In this document: in pieces, positions 1 through 7,711 of the stretch
How positions within the stretch are numbered: position 1 is the first letter of the stretch
Layout of the letters: every line of letters starts with the position of its first letter
Assembly: GCA_022827275.1 (NCBI GenBank)
Contig: JAJDTG010000021.1
Location: 1-64,000 of the forward strand
Length of the DNA: 64,000 bases
Reading direction: 5' to 3'
From: Candidatus Dadabacteria bacterium
GTDB lineage: Bacteria; Desulfobacterota_D; UBA1144; Nemesobacterales; Nemesobacteraceae
The notes under the pieces: generated by a model
What the model was told of the DNA's origin: nothing
The model's database searches: none
Seen by the model: only the letters and a program-made list of their open reading frames with translations
Made by a program: the position numbers and the translations under genes

Positions 1-1
1 G

Positions 2-1147
2 GGTCATGAGGCGTTATCCCAGATATTCAGTATGTGCGCTACACTCTACAACGCCTGTCTTGAGGAACGTATTGATTGCTACAAGAAGACAGGCGAATCT
101 CGTTCATATTACGATCAGTGCAAAACGCTGACCGAAGTGAGGGCGGATGATCCAGAGTATGCCAATATCAGCGCTCAGGTGTTCCGTGGCGTTGTGGGTC
201 GGATAGACAAGGCATACAAGTCGTTTTTCCTCAGGGTGAGCACCAAAGAGAAAGCTGGTTTCCCTCGATTCAAGAGTTCCAAGCGTTGGCGGACAATAGA
301 GATAAACGACCAGTGCTGGCATATGCTGAAGCGTGAGGGACAAAAGCTGGTTCTCAAGGTAAAGGGACTTCCCCGTATCGAAGTAAAGACGGAACGGGAA
401 CTGCCACCAAACACTCTGCTGAAAGCGATACGGATTACCAGGAAATCTTTGCGCACGGAAGTCGCGTTATCGTATGAGTTGCCGACTCCCGAGGCAAAAC
501 CAGTGGCCAACCCCGTTGGAATAGACATGGGAGTATCGAAGCGTCTTGCCTTGAGTAATGGGGAAACCTTAGAAAAGAGGGAGATAGACCACAGGAAGTT
601 GATACGACTGCAACGCTCCGTCTCACGCAAGGTAAAGGGAAGTAACAACAGGCGTAAAGCCGTATCTCTGCTTGCTAAGGAGTGGCAGAGGCTTAGCGAG
701 AGGGAGAGAAATTATTTGCATAGGCTAACTTCGCAGATAGCCAAGATGTACGATTTTATAGCAATAGAGAAGTTAGAGACAAAGAATATGCTTGGCAACA
801 GGCAGTTGGCAAAAAGCATACAGGAGCAAACTTGGGGGAAGTTCGCTGTGCTGCTTAACGAGAAGGCTGAAAGTGCTGGCGTTACGGTAGTAGCAGTGAA
901 TCCCAAGGGGACTTCGCAGGAATGCTCAAGTTGCGGAGCAACGGTGAAAAAGAACCTGTCCGTCAGGACGCATAAATGCTCATGCGGACTTGAGATGGAC
1001 AGGGATATAAATGCGGCAATAAATATCCTTCATCGAGGCATCTCGATTGCGGGTGGGAAACTCAAGCAGTCCCGCATGGTCGGAAGGATGGAAAATAAGC
1101 GAAGGGTTGCCTTTGCTCGACCGAGAACAGTAGAGGTAACTGTCTAG
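2..1147 (+). CDS. tnpB: TnpB RNA-guided nuclease (IS1341/IS605 OrfB type), 5' end cut by window edge
   Basis: The reading frame is open to the first bases of the window and the residues before the first ATG (position 32) align with residues 14 onward of the complete homologue at 53020-54210, so the true start lies to the left. RuvC-like catalytic blocks are all present: GIDMGV (Asp about 165 counted from the ATG at 32), IEKLETKNM (Glu about 246) and DRDINAA (about 323-329). A zinc knuckle CSSC...CSC (about 298-318) sits between the last two. TnpB proteins are omega-RNA guided DNA nucleases encoded by IS200/IS605 elements; the guide RNA normally overlaps the 3' end of the gene. No TnpA gene is visible, so this looks like a TnpB-only element. 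Catalytic residues are intact, so it may be active. Confidence 0.93.
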   Translation, partial: GHEALSQIFSMCATLYNACLEERIDCYKKTGESRSYYDQCKTLTEVRADDPEYANISAQVFRGVVGRIDKAYKSFFLRVSTKEKAGFPRFKSSKRWRTIEINDQCWHMLKREGQKLVLKVKGLPRIEVKTERELPPNTLLKAIRITRKSLRTEVALSYELPTPEAKPVANPVGIDMGVSKRLALSNGETLEKREIDHRKLIRLQRSVSRKVKGSNNRRKAVSLLAKEWQRLSERERNYLHRLTSQIAKMYDFIAIEKLETKNMLGNRQLAKSIQEQTWGKFAVLLNEKAESAGVTVVAVNPKGTSQECSSCGATVKKNLSVRTHKCSCGLEMDRDINAAINILHRGISIAGGKLKQSRMVGRMENKRRVAFARPRTVEVTV

Positions 1148-1149
1148 TT

Positions 1150-1530
1150 ATGGCTATAATTCCCAAAATTCCGAGTGAGGAGAAGTTAATCCATGACTGG
1201 GTAATAAGGCAGGTGGAGCACAAACACTCCTCGCTTTATAATGAGATACGCACCAATCCCGGCGAAGAGCAACTCTGTGAGTTCGAGGGTTTTTTCCCCG
1301 ACGTAATCCTCGGTTCCTACGGGCAGGTCGTCCAGATTATTGAGGTTGAGACCGAAGCCACTATCGACGAGAAAAGAAGCGAGTACTGGAAAGCGCTCTC
1401 AGAGCTTTCGGTCCAGCTCATTCTGCTTGTTCCCGCAAAGTCAAAGACTCACGTTACAGATCTTTGCTGGAAATGCGGACTTGCCGGCAAAGTGAAAATA
1501 GGAACTTTCGAGGTCTCAATCAGGATATAG
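1150..1530 (+). CDS. small PD-(D/E)XK nuclease-like hypothetical protein
   Basis: A 126-residue protein starting two bases after the tnpB stop. I do not recognise a named family. The arrangement FPDVIL (about 48-53) then a hydrophobic strand ending IIEVETE (about 62-68), followed by a helix and the strand LILLVPAK, resembles the D...ExE core of restriction-endonuclease-like (PD-(D/E)XK) folds, where Asp and Glu bind the metal; the usual Lys is replaced by a second Glu/Thr pair. The protein has no signal peptide or membrane segment. Its tight spacing to tnpB suggests cotranscription or that the element landed immediately in front of it. No helicase, methylase or toxin partner is present. Function is inferred from fold only. 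Confidence 0.55.
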   Translation: MAIIPKIPSEEKLIHDWVIRQVEHKHSSLYNEIRTNPGEEQLCEFEGFFPDVILGSYGQVVQIIEVETEATIDEKRSEYWKALSELSVQLILLVPAKSKTHVTDLCWKCGLAGKVKIGTFEVSIRI

Positions 1531-1545
1531 GGAGTCCCCGCGCGT

Positions 1546-2472
1546 TCATACCATGAACTGACCTTCCCGGAGATCTTTTCTGCCCCGCATGAATTCAGGG
1601 GCGTCCATTTTTCTCCCGCCTTCTATCTGAAGGGAGAGTATACGCAAGACCCCATTACCTGTTGCGACGTCTAGGCTTTCGCCCCCGAGCGATATTATTT
1701 CTCCGGGTCTTCCCTGCCCTAGACCCGAAAGGGCCTTTAATATCTTAAGGTTTCTTCCCCCGAGCGTAGTGTGGGCGGACGGCCACGGAATCATTGCCCT
1801 TACCAGGTTTTTTATCTCATCTGCGTCCAGATTCCAGTCTACTCGGCCGTCTTTTCTCGAGAGAAGAGGTGCATAGGTGACCGCTGTCGGATCCTGTTTT
1901 ACGGGAGATATTTCATTTTTTGCAATGCGGTCGATCGTTTCCAAAAGAAGCCCCGCTCCTTCGAGTGAGAGTCTTTTTGAAAGTTCCTCGGCGGTTTCCT
2001 CGTTCCCTATCCATACCTCCCTTTGAGCGAGAATGTCTCCCGTGTCCAATCCCTCGTCAATCTGCATGATCGTAACTCCCGTTTTTTGCTCCCCCCTAGC
2101 TATAGCCCAGTTAATGGGGGCTGCGCCCCTGTAGCTGGGAAGCAGCGATGCGTGAACATTTATGCAACCGAAAGGTGGTGCATCAAGTACGGCGGCGGTG
2201 AGCATCTTTCCGTAGGCCGCAACCGCTATCATATCGGGGGAAAGAGCCTTCAGTGTCTCTTCGAACTCGGGTGTTTTCAAGTCCTGGGGCTGAAAAACGG
2301 GCACTCCACGCTCCGAGGCAACTTTTTTTGTTTCCGGCCATACGGGTTTTCGGCTTCTTCCCCTTGGCCTGTCTGGTCTTGATAGAAGACCGATTACCTC
2401 GTGGGAGGAGTCGCAAAGCGCCACGAGCGATGGTACGGCGAATTCCGGTGTTCCGGCAAAGAGGATTCTCAT
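1546..2472 (-). CDS. fmt: methionyl-tRNA formyltransferase
   Basis: A 308-residue cytoplasmic enzyme that formylates initiator Met-tRNA using 10-formyltetrahydrofolate. The N-terminal formyltransferase domain starts directly with MRILFAGTPEFAVPSL, and the family signature HASLLPSYRGAAPINWAI (about 110-127) with the catalytic Asn-His-Asp set and GVTIMQIDEGLDTGDIL follows. The C-terminal OB-like domain (about 205-308) recognises the tRNA. Length matches the family. It is convergent with the small gene ending at 1530, only 15 bases away. The usual partner def (peptide deformylase) is not next to it here; upstream lies the ammonium transporter on the opposite strand. Confidence 0.95.
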   Translation of the reverse strand: MRILFAGTPEFAVPSLVALCDSSHEVIGLLSRPDRPRGRSRKPVWPETKKVASERGVPVFQPQDLKTPEFEETLKALSPDMIAVAAYGKMLTAAVLDAPPFGCINVHASLLPSYRGAAPINWAIARGEQKTGVTIMQIDEGLDTGDILAQREVWIGNEETAEELSKRLSLEGAGLLLETIDRIAKNEISPVKQDPTAVTYAPLLSRKDGRVDWNLDADEIKNLVRAMIPWPSAHTTLGGRNLKILKALSGLGQGRPGEIISLGGESLDVATGNGVLRILSLQIEGGRKMDAPEFMRGRKDLREGQFMV

Positions 2473-2558
2473 TTTTCCGTGTTCTTAAAAGAAGCGATCG
2501 CTTCAGTCTCCATTTTTTTGTGCCTACACGCGATTTTTGTTCTAAACGGTTTTTTTCG

Positions 2559-2573
2559 GTGCACACTGTGCAC
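2559..2573. promoter_or_regulatory. 15-bp perfect palindrome upstream of amt
   Basis: GTGCACA-C-TGTGCAC is a perfect inverted repeat, about 120 bp upstream of the sigma-54 promoter and between the divergent fmt and amt genes. The position suits an enhancer site for a sigma-54 activator. It shares the TGCAC...GTGCA half sites of NtrC operators, but the spacing between half sites is shorter than the NtrC consensus, so the binding protein is uncertain. Confidence 0.45.
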
Positions 2574-2691
2574 GTTTTTTAGGCATGGTTTGCAGGCTCT
2601 AAGTCTACTTGAAAATCCTGGGCCGTTGGGGATTTATTTTTTTCTAATTATTTCAAAGAGTTACACAAACATCTCCTGCCTTCTGGTTTTA

Positions 2692-2707
2692 TGGCCCCTT
2701 AATTGCA
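2692..2707 (+). promoter_or_regulatory. sigma-54 (RpoN) type promoter for amt
   Basis: TGGCCCCTTAATTGCA matches the -24/-12 consensus (TGGCAC-N5-TTGCW) with invariant GG and GC exactly ten bases apart. Expected transcription start is near 2718, about 35 bases before the chosen amt start. Nitrogen-regulated sigma-54 control of ammonium transporters is well known. Confidence 0.75.
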
Positions 2708-2751
2708 AAAGGTGTTGAGAAGAAAATTGTCCAAACATGGAGGAGTTGGTT

Positions 2752-4098
2752 ATGAATATCGCAGATTTTTTAAGAAAACCCTTCGGATGCAGCCGCGTGC
2801 TGTTTCTTTCGGTTTTTGCTTTTGTTGTTCTGGGGGGCTATTCAGCTTTTGCGTCGGAAGGTGCAGCGCATTCCGTTTTCGTGGCAAACAACGTATGGAT
2901 GCTGCTTGCGACTTTTCTTGTCTTTATAATGCATCTCGGATTTGCCTCTCTTGAGACCGGACTTACCAGATCGAAGAACACGGTAAACATACTGTTTAAA
3001 AACACGTTTATCATCTCGGCGGGCATTCTCACTTACGCCCTTATGGGTTTTAACCTTATGTACCCGGGAGATTTCATAGGTGGAGGCATCTTCGGGTTCG
3101 CCGGTTTTGGTATTTCAGCTCCGGCCGGGGCTGGGGGGCTCATAGAGTATGCGGACGGTGGCTACACCTACTACACCGATTTCATATTCCAGGCAATGTT
3201 TGCCGCAACGGCGGCCACTATTGTTTCCGGAGCTGTTGCCGAACGTATAAAGCTTTCAAGCTTTCTTATTTTTGCAACCATATTCGTCGCTATAGTGTAT
3301 CCCATAGCGGGATCCTGGAAGTGGGGCGGTGGATGGCTTGATCAGATGGGTTTTTACGATTTCGCAGGTTCTACGCTCGTTCACAGCGTAGGCGGATGGG
3401 GAGGACTTGTCGGGGCCTATCTTCTCGGCCCGCGCATAGGGAAATACCTCGCCTCGGGAGCAATGAGACCGATTCCGGGTCACTCTCTTCCACTTCTTGC
3501 AATCGGTGTGTTCCTGCTCTGGATGGGATGGTTCGGTTTTAACGGCGGTTCTGTGCTGAGCGCAGATCCGGAACTGATTTCACTGGTGATAGTGACGACC
3601 TCGCTTGCGGCGGCAGCAGGTGCTTTGGGAGCGGCTTTCACATCGTGGGGAACTTTTAAGTACCCGGACCTCTCCATGGCGCTAAACGGCGTGCTGGCAG
3701 GCCTTGTAGGAATCACCGCAGGAGCCGATGTGGTTAGTCCGGGAGAGGCGGTCATCATAGGACTTGTGGCCGGAATAATAGTGGTTTTCGCAGTCAGTTT
3801 CTTTGACAAGATAAGGATAGATGACCCTGTAGGTGCGATTTCAGTTCACCTGGTCTGCGGTATATGGGGAACGCTTGCCGTAGGAATTTTTGGAGGACCC
3901 GATTTCAGCTTTATGGTCCAGCTTATCGGAGTCCTGGCATACGGCGTCTTTACGGTCGTCTGCGCCTTCATCATCTTCTACGCCATAAAGATGGCTATAG
4001 GCATAAGAGTGAGCGAGGAAGAAGAGAGAAGGGGACTGGATATAACCGAGCACGGAATGGAGTCCTATCCGGATTTCCAGGCCGCATCGGAGATTTAA
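2752..4098 (+). CDS. amt: Amt-family ammonium transporter
   Basis: An inner-membrane ammonium channel. I choose the ATG at 2752 because GGAGGAG (2739-2745) sits six bases before it; the ATG at 2737 would put that site inside the gene. The protein has a cleavable-looking signal segment, then eleven hydrophobic helices. Conserved family blocks include MHLGFASLETG, LVHSVGGWGGL (first pore His) and ISVHLVCGIWG (second pore His), and it ends in the usual acidic cytosolic tail with GLDITEHG that contacts PII proteins. It is preceded by a sigma-54 promoter and followed, 53 bases later, by a porin gene, pointing to an ammonium-scavenging operon under nitrogen control. A second Amt lies at 49580. No glnK/PII gene is nearby. 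Confidence 0.95.
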   Translation: MNIADFLRKPFGCSRVLFLSVFAFVVLGGYSAFASEGAAHSVFVANNVWMLLATFLVFIMHLGFASLETGLTRSKNTVNILFKNTFIISAGILTYALMGFNLMYPGDFIGGGIFGFAGFGISAPAGAGGLIEYADGGYTYYTDFIFQAMFAATAATIVSGAVAERIKLSSFLIFATIFVAIVYPIAGSWKWGGGWLDQMGFYDFAGSTLVHSVGGWGGLVGAYLLGPRIGKYLASGAMRPIPGHSLPLLAIGVFLLWMGWFGFNGGSVLSADPELISLVIVTTSLAAAAGALGAAFTSWGTFKYPDLSMALNGVLAGLVGITAGADVVSPGEAVIIGLVAGIIVVFAVSFFDKIRIDDPVGAISVHLVCGIWGTLAVGIFGGPDFSFMVQLIGVLAYGVFTVVCAFIIFYAIKMAIGIRVSEEEERRGLDITEHGMESYPDFQAASEI

Positions 4099-4151
4099 TA
4101 GCATAGGGACCAGGGAAAAAAGAAAATAATAGCTCTATAGGAGGAGAAGAA

Positions 4152-5246
4152 ATGAGAAGTATAGCTTCTAAATTTTCATTGATGATGATCGCGGCGGCTT
4201 TGCTGGTCGGGACCCAGTTCGGGACCCCGAGGGCAAACGCCCTTGATCTCGGAAACCTCGAGTCGATCGGACTCGGCTTTTCGCTCGACACGACTTACCA
4301 GTACGTTTCGAACGGGGAAGTCGGGGAGGGTATTGCTGAGAGGGGTCTTTATCCCGAACACAACGATTTCTCGATAGACGCATTTACCCTTTCGCTTGAG
4401 AAGGTTCCGACCGTTGGCGACGGAGTAATGGATCAGGTGGGTTTCAGGGCCGATGTTCTTTTCGGCGAGCAGGCTGAACGTCTCGGCTTCGGTTTTAACA
4501 CCGACGGCGACGGTGCGGTAAGTCCTTATCAGGCTTACATAAACGTGCTTGTCCCATCGGGTGCCGGCGGTCTTAACATCTACGCCGGTCAGTTCACCAC
4601 GCTTGCGGGCTGGGAACTCATAGAGGCCAAGGATAACACCAACATAACGAGGTCCCTGCTTTTCTACAGGATCCCGTTTGCGCACAGCGGCGTGCGTGCC
4701 ACGTTTAGTGCCGGGTCGCTTGATCTCGCTTTGGGCTTAAGCAACGACTGGGACGCAGTTGATGACGTGGATGACGGCAAGACGTTTGAATCGCAGATCG
4801 CGCTTAATCTCCCGAACGACGGCTGGCTCGGCGTTACAGGGTACTTCGGCGATACGGATGGAGATACCAGAACCCTTGTCACGGTTGTCGGAACCCTGAC
4901 CCTCATGGAGAAGGTCACCTTGATAGCCGATTTCGAGTACACGTCACATGACGCCGGCGGAGACCGTTGGGGTTTTGCCGGTTACGCGATAGTAAGCCTT
5001 GCGGACTCCATGTCTCTTGCTCTCAGGGGTGAGTACGTTGATGAGTCGGAAAGAGTCGATACTCCGGGGCTTGAACTCTCTGAGTTCACCTCGACGCTTA
5101 TATTGACTCCTTTCGAGTCCGTAGGGAATTTCGAGACGAGACTTGAGTACAGGTACGACATGGCGGATGGTGATGATGCTTATTTTGCCGGCGAAGATGA
5201 TCAGCACGGATTTGCCGTACAGCTTCTTTACTGGATTGACGTATAG
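4152..5246 (+). CDS. outer-membrane beta-barrel porin (BBP2/OmpL-like)
   Basis: A 364-residue protein with an N-terminal signal peptide (cleavage after about residue 30, ANA-LDLG) followed by alternating amphipathic strands and no hydrophobic helices. The block AGWELIEAKDNTNITRS...FAHSGVRATF is typical of the putative beta-barrel porin-2 family (PF07642). It ends in an aromatic-rich strand (LLYWIDV). RBS GGAGGAG is at 4140-4146. It is encoded just after amt and before a strong terminator, so it is likely coexpressed and may bring ammonium or small nitrogen compounds across the outer membrane; that substrate is inferred from context only. Confidence 0.8.
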   Translation: MRSIASKFSLMMIAAALLVGTQFGTPRANALDLGNLESIGLGFSLDTTYQYVSNGEVGEGIAERGLYPEHNDFSIDAFTLSLEKVPTVGDGVMDQVGFRADVLFGEQAERLGFGFNTDGDGAVSPYQAYINVLVPSGAGGLNIYAGQFTTLAGWELIEAKDNTNITRSLLFYRIPFAHSGVRATFSAGSLDLALGLSNDWDAVDDVDDGKTFESQIALNLPNDGWLGVTGYFGDTDGDTRTLVTVVGTLTLMEKVTLIADFEYTSHDAGGDRWGFAGYAIVSLADSMSLALRGEYVDESERVDTPGLELSEFTSTLILTPFESVGNFETRLEYRYDMADGDDAYFAGEDDQHGFAVQLLYWIDV

Positions 5247-5315
5247 ATAGAGGAAACCAAACACAACGCAGAAGAAAAAAACCATCTCTCCATACCTCTT
5301 CTTTCTGTGTTCAGG

Positions 5316-5357
5316 GGGGTCTCGGTTCTTTAGAAAAGAGTCGGGGCCCCTTTCTTT
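5316..5357 (+). terminator. rho-independent terminator of the amt-porin operon
   Basis: Positions 5316-5331 pair with 5335-5350 without mismatch (some G-U pairs), giving a 16-bp stem with an AGA loop, GGGG at the base pairing with CCCC, and a T-rich tail TTTCTTT. Confidence 0.75.
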
Positions 5358-5379
5358 ATGAGCGAGGAAGTTTCGCTCC

Positions 5380-5409
5380 TTGAAACAAAATATTTTCTTC
5401 GGGTAGAAT
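5380..5409 (+). promoter_or_regulatory. sigma-70 type promoter for tRNA-Phe
   Basis: TTGAAA at 5380-5385 and TAGAAT at 5404-5409 with an 18-base spacer; the tRNA begins 19 bases after the -10 box. Confidence 0.6.
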
Positions 5410-5427
5410 TAAAGCCCGTTTGTTTCT

Positions 5428-5500
<73 letters not shown>

Positions 5501-5572
5501 CGTCATTTCTGCAGTGTTCTTGCGGGGAGAACGGAATCCCTACGTCTTTCCGCTTAAGCAAGAGAGGTTGTT

Positions 5573-6016
5573 ATGCTGAAGATCCTTAATAAGACAGTCG
5601 CCACTTTATTCACTGTCGTGGCTCTTGCAGCTTGTGCTTTCATCCTGTCATGTTCTTCTGAGGCCCAGACAAACCCGTGTCCGGACGGCACCGAGTCTTA
5701 TACCGAATACAGACTTTTTTTCGGGCGGGGAAATGCGGACAATCGTCAGGTCGTGAGTGATCAGCAGTGGAACGAGTTTCTTGAGGACACCATAACTGTT
5801 GAGTTTCCCGACGGCCTTACCATTCTGGATGCCTATGGACAGTACACAGACCCTGCCGGAAATCTGATAAAAGAGGATACCAAGGTACTTATAATCCTTG
5901 TTCCGCCAAGTGCCGATTCTGCTCCCGGAATAGACAGGATTATTGAAGGATACAAAAGCAGGTTTGCTCAACAGGGAGTCCTGCGCGAGATCAATGCCAC
6001 CTGCGCATCGTTCTGA
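5573..6016 (+). CDS. DUF3574 lipoprotein
   Basis: A 147-residue protein with a signal segment and a cysteine near residue 27 (FILSCSS) that fits a lipobox, so probably lipid-anchored in the envelope. The mature part has the DUF3574 pattern: YRLFFGRG (about 47-54), VSDQQWNEFL (about 61-70), FPDGLTILDAYGQY (about 79-92), KVLIILVP (about 103-110) and YKSRFAQQGVLR near the C-terminus. The molecular role of the family is unknown. RBS GAGAGG is upstream. Monocistronic by spacing (tRNA-Phe before, 150 bases to the next gene). Confidence 0.75.
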   Translation: MLKILNKTVATLFTVVALAACAFILSCSSEAQTNPCPDGTESYTEYRLFFGRGNADNRQVVSDQQWNEFLEDTITVEFPDGLTILDAYGQYTDPAGNLIKEDTKVLIILVPPSADSAPGIDRIIEGYKSRFAQQGVLREINATCASF

Positions 6017-6096
6017 CCCTTTTGCCTTGTCCCGGCTTTACCCCCTAGCTTTTTTCTTTTGTTTTAACTTCCGTATCTAAGGTTGGTCTGACTGGA

Positions 6097-6125
6097 TTGT
6101 TTTGTTATGTACATCAGGTTAGAAT
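6097..6125 (+). promoter_or_regulatory. sigma-70 type promoter for the XRE-pilM cluster
   Basis: TTGTTT (6097-6102) and TAGAAT (6120-6125) with a 17-base spacer, 40 bases before the XRE start, which has a strong GGAGGAG site. Confidence 0.55.
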
Positions 6126-6165
6126 TAGCGTATACAGGATTATTCTATTCTCGGAGGAGTTTTGA

Positions 6166-6579
6166 ATGAAATTTGGAGATTACCTAAAGAGGATAAGGAA
6201 GAGAAGAAAGATTACGCAGGAGAACCTCGCTCAATCTCTTGAGGTTTCGAGCGTGTACATACATCAGCTTGAGACCGGAAAGGTTGACGCACCCTCTTTT
6301 GACCGCTGCCAGCAGATATCTTCAATCTTGGGAGTCAAGGTTGAGGAAATCTGGAGCGTCTCAAGGGCGGAGAGACTCAAAAGATTCATCGAAAAAGAGG
6401 ACATATCCGAAAAGGAACTCGAGGTTCTCACGAACGAGGAGAAGATGCTCCTTAAGCTTTACAGAAGCCTTGACGGAGAAATAAAAAAGGATTTTGCCGG
6501 AATGGTATTCATGCTTCTCCGACATTCCCAGGACAAAAACCTACGCAAGATACTTGAAGAGTTTGTAAAATGCGCCTGA
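6166..6579 (+). CDS. XRE-family helix-turn-helix regulator
   Basis: A 137-residue protein. An N-terminal HTH_3/XRE domain (about 1-63: FGDYLKRIRKRRKITQENLAQ...VSSVYIHQLETGK) binds DNA; the C-terminal half is charged and helical, likely for dimerisation. GGAGGAG precedes the ATG. Its stop overlaps the next gene's ATG by ten bases, so the two are translationally coupled. As first gene of a cluster ending with pilM it probably regulates the cluster; the target is inference. Confidence 0.85.
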   Translation: MKFGDYLKRIRKRRKITQENLAQSLEVSSVYIHQLETGKVDAPSFDRCQQISSILGVKVEEIWSVSRAERLKRFIEKEDISEKELEVLTNEEKMLLKLYRSLDGEIKKDFAGMVFMLLRHSQDKNLRKILEEFVKCA

Positions 6580-7331
6580 ACCAGAAATTTGGACTGCTGT
6601 TCAAAATATCAATGGTTGAACTGGGCATCGTAGCCCTTATAGGGGTGGTGTTTTATTTTCAGTTTGATAACGCCAAAAAAGACTTTGTCACTAGAACCAA
6701 GGCCATAGCCGAGACCATAGGAGACCAGGCAACCAGTTTCTATCAGTCTCACGGAGAGGCGTCTACAAGCGACGAGTTCTATCTTTTTCTTGACGAGAGA
6801 CTGGGCAGGGAAAAGCTGTTTAACACCTTCGGGGTCTCTCCCAAGTTCTTCAGTGTTACTTTTATGAAACAGCCGGGTGACGAAATGGCCTCCGGACACT
6901 TCCTGGAAGACAGCTATCCGCCCGAAGGATACTCGGTTGAAAAATACGCGGGAAAAATTTCCGTTTCCGTTCCTTTTCTTTCTCCGCAGGTCGAAGGCCC
7001 ACTCGGCATAGTTAAGATCGATTCCGACACGAAAACGTTGATGAAAAAGGTTTTCGCCGACAACTTTCTGCTTTATGTGGCCATTTTAATGCTGCTCAAC
7101 AACCAGGCATTCATTCTTCATCTGTTCTACAGAAGGAGAAAGGAGGAAATACCTTTTAGCGAGGGTTACCTCAAAGAACACTCCATAAGCGCACTTAAGC
7201 TGATGCACAAGGTGCTTGGAGACATAATAGAAGATCACGCTTCTCAGGATAAAAAGACCGTGGAAAAGAAAACCGCGGATACGGCAAACGTAATATCGAT
7301 TTCAAACGTGGGCAACAAGCTGGAAAAATGA
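6570..7331 (+). CDS. bitopic membrane protein of unknown function
   Basis: A 253-residue protein with two hydrophobic helices (about 13-31 and 168-185) flanking a roughly 135-residue extracytoplasmic region, then a charged cytoplasmic tail. This is the layout of a sensor such as a chemoreceptor or histidine kinase (the outer segment resembles DUF3365/Tll0287-like sensor regions in style: ITKAIAET...FY near the start and FLSPQVEGPLGIVKIDS before the second helix), but no HAMP, kinase or methyl-accepting domain follows. It overlaps the XRE gene upstream and the lipoprotein downstream (ATGA), so these are one operon. Function not known; a signal-receiving partner of the XRE protein is one possibility. 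Confidence 0.65.
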   Translation: MRLNQKFGLLFKISMVELGIVALIGVVFYFQFDNAKKDFVTRTKAIAETIGDQATSFYQSHGEASTSDEFYLFLDERLGREKLFNTFGVSPKFFSVTFMKQPGDEMASGHFLEDSYPPEGYSVEKYAGKISVSVPFLSPQVEGPLGIVKIDSDTKTLMKKVFADNFLLYVAILMLLNNQAFILHLFYRRRKEEIPFSEGYLKEHSISALKLMHKVLGDIIEDHASQDKKTVEKKTADTANVISISNVGNKLEK

Positions 7332-7693
7332 AAAAAAACTTCCTGATCATCTCATTGTTTTTCCTCACGGCCTTTGTTCTTACGGCCTGCACCGCGGAGG
7401 AATCCGCCGTTGAACTCGACGGACCAGTTCTCCAGACCGAGAATTTTGACGGAAGCGTGGATTTTAACGGGGCCGTAGTGAATACTGCGAATTTCCCGGT
7501 GCAGTCGGTTTACGTCGTTATATTCATAAAGGATTCGGATGGAAATGCTCTTGCCGTAACCTCCGCGCTTGTTGAGGAAGGCGAAAGTCTTCATCCGGCA
7601 GAAAGCTTTTTTTTCACAGCCAGTTTCGACAACCTTCCCCCGGAAGCCCATTCTAGGGAAGTACAAATATATTACGATCTTGTGGAAGAGTAG
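7328..7693 (+). CDS. small lipoprotein, FxLYD-like beta domain
   Basis: A 121-residue protein whose start overlaps the previous stop (ATGA). A signal segment ends in a clear lipobox LTAC (Cys about 21). The remainder predicts a beta-sandwich: GSVDFNGAVVNTANFPVQSVYVVIFIKDS is similar in pattern to FxLYD/DUF3426-type domains that recur in secreted bacterial proteins. Probably anchored to the inner leaflet of the outer membrane or the periplasmic face. Encoded in the XRE-membrane protein-pilM cluster. No specific function can be assigned. Confidence 0.65.
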   Translation: MKKNFLIISLFFLTAFVLTACTAEESAVELDGPVLQTENFDGSVDFNGAVVNTANFPVQSVYVVIFIKDSDGNALAVTSALVEEGESLHPAESFFFTASFDNLPPEAHSREVQIYYDLVEE

Positions 7694-7711
7694 TTCCCAA
7701 TTTCTGTTTCA

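Noticed and set aside
1081..1150. Marking an omega-RNA for the first TnpB
   Set aside because: It is expected there, but boundaries cannot be set without comparison of element ends or RNA data.
2559..2573. Calling the palindrome an NtrC site
   Set aside because: Half sites look similar but the central spacing is shorter than the NtrC consensus, so only a generic operator is claimed.
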